This document shows positions 33,980 through 43,004 of a stretch of 64,000 bases of DNA, piece by piece; position 1 is the stretch's first letter, and each line of letters opens with the position of its first letter. Below the pieces are notes generated by a model. The model saw only the letters and a program-made list of their open reading frames with translations. It was not told the origin of the DNA and ran no database searches. Where the stretch lies: the NCBI GenBank assembly GCA_011799875.1, contig JAAAXO010000141.1, forward strand, positions 55,677 through 119,676, written 5' to 3'. The position numbers and the translations under genes were made by a program. The stretch is from Thinopyrum elongatum (taxonomy: Eukaryota; Streptophyta; Magnoliopsida; Poales; Poaceae).

Positions 33980-34902
33980 TGATAGAGGCGAGGGTGTCCC
34001 GATCTTTCGATGAGATGATAGCTATCGTTTTTGGTGGAGTAGACTTTGACGATCCGACTACGAACGTGCGAGGACGTCGCGCCTTAGCAATCGCTAAACC
34101 AACTCCGAGAGGTTATTGACCACGCCGGAGCACAATCAACCTGACCACGATGGTCTATCTCCTGCAAGCAAACGAAGAACAAGCAAGAAACTAAGATTTG
34201 CAATCTGGATATTGCGAATATAAGATGAAAGCTTTATTGATCAAGGTGGGGTTCTGTGACGTCTTGGTCTGGTCGTTGAACACAAACGAAGTACGCGAAG
34301 TTGCAGCTATGGCGAACTTTTAATCTAAACAAAACCCAAAGTCTAAACGATGCCCTAAGGGCTGTATATATGGAGGAAGAGGAGGGGATTTCGTGGCCCT
34401 TGAAGGAGGGGTCCGAAACCAACCCTATCTCTTGTTTCCCCACACATACGGACTCTAAAAACAGCCTATACTCAAGTATTTCAAAATTACATGGGCCTGG
34501 CCCAATAATAAGGTGACGCAGCACCTATAATAGCCTCTGGACGAAATTTATGAAGTGACATCTTGTATATTTCGTCCAAGGCTTCCTGCACTCATTATGG
34601 TGGCTTCAAAGTCCTGAAATCATCACTTGTAACTCCGTTCTTGTTCCCCTTGTGCATGCCATCATCTCCATGCTTGAACTTGCTCCAAGGTTCCTCTTTC
34701 TTGTCCAAGCTAGGCCCTTCATTTGTAAGCAAAACAAATGTATCCAATTTAGGCAGCATCATATTCTCATGAACTTTAGAATCATTACCAAGAAACGAAA
34801 GTACCTGATATTTTAATTGGCGTGCGCGAGCTCTAGTAATTGGTCCAGTATGTATAGAAGCAGGGGCTGTGGGTGTAAACAATGGTATTGATGTCCTCAT
34901 CA
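33980..34902 (-). repeat. Family 1 LTR, inverted (923 bp)
   Basis: Full LTR with one extra A near 34879. Normal primer side. U3 start joined to the A-rich leader point (TCTTTTTTTC on the plus strand). Confidence 0.92.
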
Positions 34903-35588
34903 TCTTTTTTTCTTTTTTTTTTTGCACTTTTTTTTTTGCTCCGCAACAATTTTTTTTCGAAAAAGTCTACAAATGGTCTAAAAACTGCCTAGCCAGAATT
35001 TTCCAGACTTAGTTTTTTTTTTTTTGAAACTGGAACTATTTTTCTTCTACGGGTAGCACGAAAATTGGGGAATCCGACTTGTTCACGACTCGCAGTATCG
35101 CGTGATCTGGAACTCTAAAATAAAGGAATAAATACTGGACTCGGACTAGGACTGATGGCAGAGATGAATATGGTGGAACTCGGACTGGTGATGGTATATG
35201 ACGGTAGTATATGTGGACTCGGATTGGTGGTGGTATATGGACTCGGATCGGTGGTGGTATATGGACTCAGAGAAATAGCAGATAAGCTGTGGTGGTATAT
35301 GGTAGGGGCGATGATGATGGTGCGGCGGCGGCGTGACAACTTGTGAACAGAACTCGAAACTCTAAAGAACTAGACGCTAAGACCAGCAACTTGACACGAC
35401 GATGCAACCGCAAATTCAACAAAGCAAAAACCCTAAAAAGATTATGCAAAGGCTCAGATTGGTTCGGATATGATGAACTAACCCTAATTTTTTTTTGTGG
35501 CTTTTTTTTTGGACAATACGTAAGAAAATAAATCTAATCTAGGGAAAACTGGAAATTCTCACCGAGCAACCTGAAAACTGATACCACT
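34903..35588 (-). mobile_element. Truncated leader, family 2-type primer end
   Basis: Same extent and hybrid composition as 18331-19000: family 2-like primer end, switch in the A-rich tract, two copies of the 24-bp repeat, end point at AAAGAAAAAAAGA against an LTR start. Confidence 0.85.
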
Positions 35589-35850
35589 TGATAGAGGCGA
35601 GGGTGTCCCAATCTTTCGATGAGATGGTAACTATCGATTTGGTGGAGCCGACTTTGACGATCCGACTACAAACGTGCACGACGTTGCGCCTTAGCAATTA
35701 GGCATCATCATATTCTCATGAACTTTAGAATCATTACCAAGAAACGAAAGTACCTGATATTTTAATTGGCGTGCGCGAGCTCTAGTAATTGGTCCAGTAT
35801 GTATAGAAGCAGGGGCTGTGGGTGTAACAATGGTATTGATGTCCTCATCA
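35589..35850 (-). repeat. Internally deleted hybrid LTR (262 bp)
   Basis: It keeps the family 2-type U5 end (about 108 bp) and the first 150 bp of family 1 U3. About 650 bp between them are missing, with the junction at CAATTAGGCATC near 35697, where AATTA/AATTT microhomology is visible. TATA box and poly(A) signal are lost, so this LTR cannot drive transcription. Confidence 0.88.
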
Positions 35851-36539
35851 TCTTTTTTTCTTTTTTTTTTGCACTTTTTTTTTTGCTCCGCAACAATTTT
35901 TTTTTGAAAAAGTCTACAAATGGTCTAAAAACTGCCTAGCCAGAATTTTCCAGACTTAGTTTTTTTTGTTTTGAAACTGGAACTATTTTTCTTCTACGGG
36001 TAGCACGAAAATTGGGGAATCCGACTTGTTCACGACTCGCAGTATCGCGTGATCTGGAACTCTAAAATAAAGGAATAAATACTGGACTCGGACTAGGACT
36101 GGTGGCAGAGATGAATATGGTGGAACTCGGACTGGTGATGGTATATGACGGTAGTATATGTGGACTCGGATTGGTGGTGGTATATGGACTCGGATCGGTG
36201 GTGGTATATGGACTCAGAGAAATAGCAGATAAGCTGTGGTGGTATATGGTAGGGGCGATGATGATGGTGCGGCGGCGGCGTGACAACTTGTGAACAGAAC
36301 TCGAAACTCTAAAGAACTAGACGCTAAGACCAGCAACTTGACACGACGATGCAACCGCAAATTCAACAAAGCAAAAACCCTAAAAAGATTATGCAAAGGC
36401 TCAGATTGGTTCGGATATGATGAACTAACCCTAATTTTTTTTTTGGCTTTTTCCTGGACTGTAGGTATGAAGAACAGACTCGATCTAAACTACGAAAAAC
36501 TGTAAATCTCACCGAGCAACCAGGGAATCTGATACCACT
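35851..36539 (-). mobile_element. Truncated leader, family 1-type primer end
   Basis: It ends at the same A-rich point as the two leaders above, but the primer end is family 1 type (CAGGGAATCTGATACCACT, then CGATCTAAACTACG). The leader end point is therefore shared by units with different 5' halves. Confidence 0.85.
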
Positions 36540-37461
36540 TGATAGAGGCGAGGGTGTCCCGATCTTTCGATGAGATGATAGCTATCGTTTTTGGTGGAGT
36601 AGACTTTGACGATCCGACTACGAACGTGCGAGGACGTCGCGCCTTAGCAATCGCTAAACCAACTCCGAGAGGTTATTGACCACGCCGGAGCACAATCAAC
36701 CTGACCACGAGGGTCTATCTCCTGCAAGCAAACGAAGAACAAGCAAGAAACTAAGATTTGCAATCTGGATATTGCGAATATAAGATGAAAGCTTTATTGA
36801 TCAAGGTGGGGTTCTGTGACGTCTTGGTCTGGTCGTTGAACACAAACGAAGTACGCGAAGTTGCAGCTATGGCGAGCTTTTAATCTAAACAAAACCCAAA
36901 GTCTAAACGGTGCCCTAAGGGCTGTATACATGGAGGAAGAGGAGGGGATTTCGTGGCCCTTGAAGGAGGGGTCCGAAAACAACCCTATCTCTTGTTTCCC
37001 CACACATACGGACTCTAAAAACAGCCTATACTCAAGTATTTCGAAATTACATGGGCCTGGCCCAATAATAAGGTGACGCAGCACCTATAATAGCCTCTGG
37101 ACGAAATTTATGAAGTGACATCTTGTATATTTCGTCCAAGGCTTCCTGCACTCATTATGGTGGCTTCAAAGTCCTGAAATCATCACTTGTAACTCCGTTC
37201 TTGTTCCCCTTGTGCATGCCATCATCTCCATGCTTGAACTTGCTCCAAGGTTCCTCTTTCTTGTCCAAGCTAGGCCCTTCATTTGTAAGCAAAACAAATG
37301 TATCCAATTTAGGCAGCATCATATTCTCATGAACTTTAGAATCATTACCAAGAAACGAAAGTACCTGATATTTTAATTGACGTGCGCGAGCTCTAGTAAT
37401 TGGTCCAGTATGTATAGAAGCAGGGGCTGTGGGTGTAACAATGGTATTGATGTCCTCATCA
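36540..37461 (-). repeat. Family 1 LTR, inverted (922 bp)
   Basis: Full LTR with a normal primer side. Its U3 start is joined to a plus-strand LTR fragment at 37462. Confidence 0.92.
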
Positions 37462-37743
37462 GAGGCTATTATAGGTGCTGTGTCACCTTATTATTGGGCC
37501 AAGCCCATGTAATTTCGAAATACTTGAGTATAGGCTGTTTTTAGAGTCCGTATGTGTGGGAAACAAGAGATAGGGTTGGTTTCGGACCCCTCCTTCAAGG
37601 GCCACGAAATCCCCCCCCCTCTTCCTCCATATATACAGCCCTTAGGGCACCGTATAGACTTTGGGTTTTGTTTAGATTAAAAGTTCACCATAGCTGCAAC
37701 TTCGCGTACTTCGTTTGTGTTCAACGACCAGACCAAGACGTCA
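37462..37743 (+). repeat. Opposite-strand LTR fragment (282 bp)
   Basis: Middle of a family 1 LTR (GAGGCTATTATAGG to CCAAGACGTCA), containing the TATA region, wedged between two inverted full LTRs. Both its ends are internal LTR positions, and both neighbours end exactly at an LTR terminus. Confidence 0.88.
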
Positions 37744-38665
37744 TGATAGAGGCGAGGGTGTCCCGATCTTTCGATGAGATGATAGCTATCGTTTTTGGTG
37801 GAGTAGACTTTGACGATCCGACTACGAACGTGCGAGGACGTCGCACCTTAGCAATCGCTAAACCAACTCCTAGAGGTTATTGACCACGCCGGAGCACAAT
37901 CAACCTGACCACGAGGGTCTATCTCCTGCAAGCAAACGAAGAACAAGCAAGAAACTAAGATTTGCAATCTGGATATTGCGAATATAAGATGAAAGCTTTA
38001 TTGATCAAGGTGGGGTTCTGTGACGTCTTGGTCTGGTCGTTGAACACAAACGAAGTACGCGAAGTTGCAGCTATGGCGAACTTTTAATCTAAACAAAACC
38101 CAAAGTCTAAACGGTGCCCTAAGGGCTGTATATATGGAGGAAGAGGAGGGGATTTCGTGGCCCTTGAAGGAGGGGTCCGAAACCAACCCTATCTCTTGTT
38201 TCCCCACACATACGGACTCTAAAAACAGCCTATACTCAAGTATTTCGAAATTACATGGGCCTGGCCCAATAATAAGGTGACGCAGCACCTATAGTAGCCT
38301 CTGGACGAAATTTATGAAGTGGCATCTTGTATATTTCGTCCAAGGCTTCCTGCACTCCTTATGGTGGCTTCAAAGTCCTGAAATCATCACTTGTAACTCC
38401 GTTCTTGTTCCCCTTGCGCATGCCATCATCTCCATGCTTGAACTTGCTCCAAGGTTCCTCTTTCTTGTCCAAGCTAGGCCCTTCATTTGTAAGCAAAACA
38501 AATGTATCCAATTTAGGCAGCATCATATTCTCATGAACTTTAGAATCATTACCAAGAAACGAAAGTACCTGATATTTTAATTGGCGTGCGCGAGCTCTAG
38601 TAATTGGTCCAGTATGTATAGAAGCAGGGGTTGTGGGTGTAACAATGGTATTGATGTCCTCATCA
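37744..38665 (-). repeat. Family 1 LTR, inverted (922 bp)
   Basis: Full LTR bounded by LTR fragments on both sides (37743 plus strand, 38666 minus strand). It carries bases of the 22284/45602 sub-lineage (CACTCCTTATGG, CTTGCGCATGCC). No duplication at its ends. Confidence 0.92.
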
Positions 38666-39332
38666 CTTAGCAATCGCTAAACCAACTCCGAGAGGTTATT
38701 GACCACGCCGGAGCACAATCAACCTGACCACGAGGGTCTATCTCCTGCAAGCAAACGAAGAACAAGCAAGAAACTAAGATTTGCAATCTGGATATTGCGA
38801 ATATAAGATGAAAGCTTTATTGATCAAGGTGGGGTTCTGTGACGTCTTGGTCTGGTCGTTGAACACAAACGAAGTACGCGAAGTTGCAGCTATGGCGAAC
38901 TTTTAATCTAAACAAAACCCAAAGTCTAAACGGTGCCCTAAGGGCTGTATATATGGAGGAAGAGGAGGGGATTTCGTGGCCCTTGAAGGAGGGGTCTGAA
39001 ACCAACCCTATCTCTTGTTTCCCCACACATACGGACTCTAAAAACAGCCTATACTCAAGTATTTCGAAATTACATGGGCCTGGCCCAATAATAAGGTGAC
39101 GCAACACCCATAATAGCCTCTGCACGAAATTTATGAAGTGACATCTTGTATATTTCGTCCAAGGCTTCCTGCACTCATTATGGTGGCTTCAAAGTCCTGA
39201 AATCATCACTTGTAACTCCGTTCTTGTTCCCCTTGTGCATGCCATCATCTCCATGCTTGAACTTGCTCCAAGGTTCCTCTTTCTTGTCCAAGCTAGGCCC
39301 TTCATTTGTAAGCAAAACAAATGTATCCAATT
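38666..39332 (-). repeat. LTR fragment lacking both ends (667 bp)
   Basis: It runs from CTTAGCAATCGC (U5) to ATGTATCCAATT (U3), missing roughly 110 and 145 bp from the two ends. It sits between two full LTRs in the same orientation, joined at their exact termini. Confidence 0.88.
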
Positions 39333-40254
39333 TGATAGAGGCGAGGGTGTCCCGATCTTTCGATGAGATGATAGCTATCGTTTTTGGTGGAGTAGACTTT
39401 GACGATCCGACTACGAACGTGCGAGGACGTCGCGCCTTAGCAATCGCTAAACCAACTCCGAGAGGTTATTGACCACGCCGGAGCACAATCAACCTGACCA
39501 CGAGGGTCTATCTCCTGCAAGCAAACGAAGAACAAGCAAGAAACTAAGATTTGCAATCTGGATATTGCGAATATAAGATGAAAGCTTTATTGATAAAGGT
39601 GGGGTTCTGTGACGTCTTGGTCTGGTCGTTGAACACAAACGAAGTACGCGAAGTTGCAGCTATGGCGAACTTTTAATCTAAACAAAACCCAAAGTCTAAA
39701 CGGTGCCCTAAGGGCTGTATATATGGAGGAAGAGGAGGGGATTTCGTGGCCCTTGAAGGAGGGGTCCGAAACCAACCCTATCTCTTGTTTCCCCACACAT
39801 ACGGACTCTAAAAACAGCCTATACTCAAGTATTTCGAAATTACATGGGCCTGGCCCAATAAAAAGGTGACGCAGCACCTATAATAGCCTCTGGACGAAAT
39901 TTATGAAGTGACATCTTGTATATTTCGTCCAAGGCTTCCTGCACTCATTATGGTGGCTTCAAAGTCCTGAAATCATCACTTGTAACTCCGTTCTTGTTCC
40001 CCTTGTGCATGCCATCATCTCCATGCTTGAACTTGCTCCAAGGTTCCTCTTTCTTGTCCAAGCTAGGCCCTTCATTTGTAAGCAAAACAAATGTATCCAA
40101 TTTAGGCAGCATCATATTCTCATGAACTTTAGAATCATTACCAAGAAACGAAAGTACCTGATATTTTAATTGGCGTGCGCGAGCTCTAGTAATTGGTCCA
40201 GTATGTATAGAAGCAGGGGTTGTGGGTGTAACAATGGTATTGATGTCCTCATCA
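39333..40254 (-). repeat. Family 1 LTR, inverted (922 bp), right edge of array
   Basis: The last LTR of the left cluster. Its U3 start abuts single-copy sequence CCACCTCC at 40255, the first non-element DNA in the window. If the cluster entered as one insertion, its TSD would be CCACC. The other end is not in the window. Confidence 0.92.
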
Positions 40255-40790
40255 CCACCTCCAACACTTGCCAAAAACTTCGTCCCTCGGTTTCTCTGTT
40301 TTTCGCACACTCAACATTGTGTGGGCATTTTGAAAATATCATATCTTTTTGACTGTGCATCATATGAAGATGTGCTATGCATGAATGTTGATCAGCATGA
40401 TGTTAACTGGCTGGTAGTTCCATTTTCGACCATGAATAAAAATTCCAACATGATGTTATCCCTGTTTGAAAAGGGCGTGTTAATATAAATGCTCTGCCTT
40501 TTGAACTTGCAGTTTCTTATCTGAAACTGAAACTTGTAGTTTCTTCTCTGAGAATCACATTGTTTGCACTTCTATATGAAACTACATTTTTTAAAGTGCT
40601 AAAAATAGATCTCTAGAATTCATAAAATACTTCATATGCTCAATACTGCAAATCTGAAATTCAAAAGACATTCATATCTGAAAATACTCTCAAAATACAC
40701 AACACAAAACACAATTCACAACCTGCAAATACTGACAACCCTAAGCTCCTCCTCACACTATTTGGGAGGGGGGAGTCCCCTCCTATTCCT
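40255..40790. other. Non-element DNA with no recognisable gene
   Basis: AT-rich sequence without similarity to the LTR families and without a convincing coding frame. It ends near the outer limit of the inverted duplication (about 40790). Confidence 0.5.
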
Positions 40791-40856
40791 CGGTGGCAGA
40801 CAGCCGCCGCATATGACGAGGTGAACGGCGAGGGAGAGGATGGCGGGGAAGCGTCG

Positions 40857-41258
40857 TCACGTCAACTGTTTTCTCCTCTTGTAGTTGGGTTTGGTCGACG
40901 AAGACTCCATCAGCTCGCTCTGCCACGGTACTCTCATAAACGGCACCGTGTAGATGCTCGATACTTCAATCTCTGGTCGATGCTCCACCTTGGATCGATA
41001 CTCCCACCACTGCAGCCTCACGATCAGATCCGGTGAATCTGTTTGCTCCATGGCCTAGAGGAGCAGCTCTATGTACTCCCGCGCGACTCCCTCCGGGAGT
41101 ATCGCCGCCTTTTCACTCTGTTTTAGATATTTGGCCATTGCTGTCACCATCACCGCTAATTGCTCCGGGTTGTCAAACCAAGACTGTATCTCCAACATCC
41201 TAGCTAGCTTCACGGGGTCGCCGCCTGCAATCCACATGTATCGGTTGTACTCCTCCAT
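40857..41258 (-). pseudogene. Unknown small grass-type gene, copy A (premature stop)
   Basis: A 133-codon frame from ATG 41258, which reads MEEYNRYMWIAGGDPVKLAR and later MEQTDSPDLIVRLQWWEYRS. A single in-frame TAG at 41055-41057 interrupts it where the sister copy has TGG (Trp). The product is small, charged and Trp-rich, with no signal peptide or known motif that I recognise. Copy B at 42133 is its head-to-head paralogue. Function unknown. Confidence 0.65.
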
Positions 41259-41321
41259 TGATCTACTTCTCCACAGCACCTTCACTCGTCGGCGGTGGTT
41301 TTTGAATGGAAGAGGAGAGGA

Positions 41322-41590
41322 CCGGCGCTAGTTTTGGATTAGAACGGGAGAGGACCGGCGGTGGTTTTGAAATGGAATAGGAGAGGAGCGGCGCTGGTTT
41401 TGGATTGGAACAGGAGAGGAGCGGCGGTAGGTTTGAAATGGAAGAGGAGAGGAGCGGAGCTGGTTTTGTATTGGAATAGGAGAGGAGCGGCGGTGGTTTT
41501 GAAATGGAAGAGGAGAGGAGCGGCACTGGTTTTGGATTGGAACAGGAGAGGAGCGGCAGTGCTTTAAGAGGAGAGGAGCGGCGCTGGTCT
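41322..41590. repeat. 33-bp minisatellite, purine-rich on plus strand
   Basis: About seven to eight units of GGAGAGGAGCGGCGSTGGTTTT followed by GGATTGGAACA or GAAATGGAAGA. Two unit types alternate. The 33-bp period leaves frames open, giving spurious WNRRGAA peptide repeats. It lies just upstream of copy A, and on that gene's strand it is pyrimidine-rich. Confidence 0.85.
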
Positions 41591-41604
41591 TGGAAGTATT
41601 TTTT

Positions 41605-41800
41605 TGTTTTGCGTATTTTGGGTCAAAGTTTGACCACGTACTGTATTTGACAAGCAAAATATTAATGCATGTCATCAAAAAAATTATCGTTTGGTTCGTA
41701 TCTGAATGTACTTTCAAATTATATTATTTTTACAATGTATAACATATATTTTATTTGTTAAAATCATGGTCAAATATGACCCAGAATACAAGGGAGACTA
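41605..41800. mobile_element. MITE-like element
   Basis: An AT-rich segment of about 190 bp with imperfect terminal inverted repeats: GTATTTTGGGTCAAAGTTTGACC at the left (about 41613) and the complement of GGTCAAATATGACCCAGAATAC at the right (about 41769-41790). It resembles MITEs common near grass genes. Exact ends and target duplication could not be fixed by eye. Confidence 0.6.
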
Positions 41801-41904
41801 GTTAATGTGGGGTTTCTTTCTTAATTGAAGGTTAAATTGATTTTGATTTTGATCCAGTCATAGCGCGCCGTCGCTCTCGTCCAATCCGAAATTGCTGTCA
41901 CACG

Positions 41905-42090
41905 CTCCTCTCCCTCTTCTCCATTGCAAAACCACCCCCTCTCCTCTCCATCTTCTCCATTCCAAAACCACTGTCTCGCCTCTCCCTCTTCTCCATTGCA
42001 AAACCACCCCCTCTCCTCTCCATCTTCTCCATTGCAAAACCACCGTCTTGCCTCTCCCTCTTCTCCATTGCAAGACCATCGTCTCTCCTC
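41905..42090. repeat. 36-bp minisatellite, pyrimidine-rich on plus strand
   Basis: About five units of CTCTCCCTCTTCTCCATTG followed by CAAAACCACC. The reverse complement resembles the array at 41322-41590 (GGTGGTTTTG, then TGGAGAAG/GGAGAGG), so the two arrays are inverted relatives upstream of the two gene copies. The unit is 36 bp here and 33 bp there. Confidence 0.85.
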
Positions 42091-42132
42091 CCATCTTCCA
42101 AAACTAGCACCGGACCTCTCAGAAGCACATCT

Positions 42133-42608
42133 ATGGAGAGGATGCAGCAGCGAATCGGGCAGATCGCTAACGGCGACCAGGCGAAGTTAGCTAGGTTGAA
42201 GGAGATCCTTACTTGGTTTGACAATGAGTGGGAGATTTCAAGGACGGTGAGGGCCATGTGCAATGTATGCGAAAGAGCGAGACGGCGGCAAGGTACTCCC
42301 CGGCAGCAGTCACGCCGCAGTCCTTCGAGTTCATCGAGTATCTCCTCTGGGCGATGGAGCAGATAGATTCGCCCGAGGCGGAAGTCAAGCGGAGGTGGTG
42401 GGCATACAGGTCGAAGGTCGAGCATCCAGAGGATAATGAATCCATCGAGTACGGTGTGCCGTTCCTGAGGGTGCAGTACCAACTGAAGCCACATGAGTAT
42501 TCGTTCTCCCACCGCAAGAGGAGGTCGGATGGCACGACGTCGCTTCCCCTCCGTTCTCCACGGTTCCCTCGCCGCTCACCTCATTTCAATGGCGGCGGTA
42601 GGGTTTAA
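42133..42608 (+). pseudogene. Unknown small grass-type gene, copy B (frameshift)
   Basis: It starts at ATG 42133 (MERMQQRIGQIANGDQAKLA), aligning with copy A (GDPVKLARMLEIQSWFDN against GDQAKLARLKEILTWFDN). Near 42263 one base is missing relative to copy A. After that the homologous frame continues (FEFIEYLLWAMEQIDSPEAE, RWWAYRSKVEHPEDNES) to TAA 42606-42608. A splice explanation is not excluded but no good splice sites are evident. Function unknown. Confidence 0.65.
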
Positions 42609-42850
42609 GGTAAGCTTCGCACTAACCTAATCTTCCATCTGCTCATGCTTACAATAAGTGTGATGGCTAATGAAAATCATGCGAGTAAGTACTGGGTAGT
42701 ACTCCGAGTCTCCGAGTACTACGCCAATCACCCTAAAATAGCTCTGGACCAAAAAAAAAAGTTGTGAAAATGTGTACAAATAAAGAAAAATCGATTGCTT
42801 CTTCTTCCAGAAAAGAGTAGTCCCTAGAAAAGTGCCAATATAAGCTACTC
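42609..42850. other. Non-element DNA, nothing recognised
   Basis: Short AT-rich spacer after copy B with no coding or repeat signal that I can support. Confidence 0.4.
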
Positions 42851-42945
42851 CTATTTGATTAGAGGATTTGCTGCCGAGAAAGATCCATCCACAGAGAGCG
42901 CCACCCATCCCACCGGTGGTGGATGCCAATGCTTAGATGGAGCAT
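42851..42945 (-). pseudogene. RNase H-like domain remnant
   Basis: About 30 codons reading HWHPPPVGWVALSVDGSFSA, close to the plant RVT_3/RNase H-like start (W-PPP-G-VKLN-VDGSF). This domain occurs in LINE-type elements and related host sequences. The domain is not continued and no RT lies nearby, so it is a fragment. Confidence 0.55.
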
Positions 42946-43004
42946 GGTTGGTGTCAATAATTTTTACTTGGCTCCTCGCACTCTGCATATATGTCGGTTC
43001 CATC

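Noticed and set aside
1..40254. Tandem centromeric satellite array
   Set aside because: The periodicity comes from LTR units of variable spacing and orientation. No short head-to-tail satellite monomer is present.
41361..41567. Open frame with WNRRGAA repeats
   Set aside because: It is a by-product of a 33-bp minisatellite whose period is a multiple of three.
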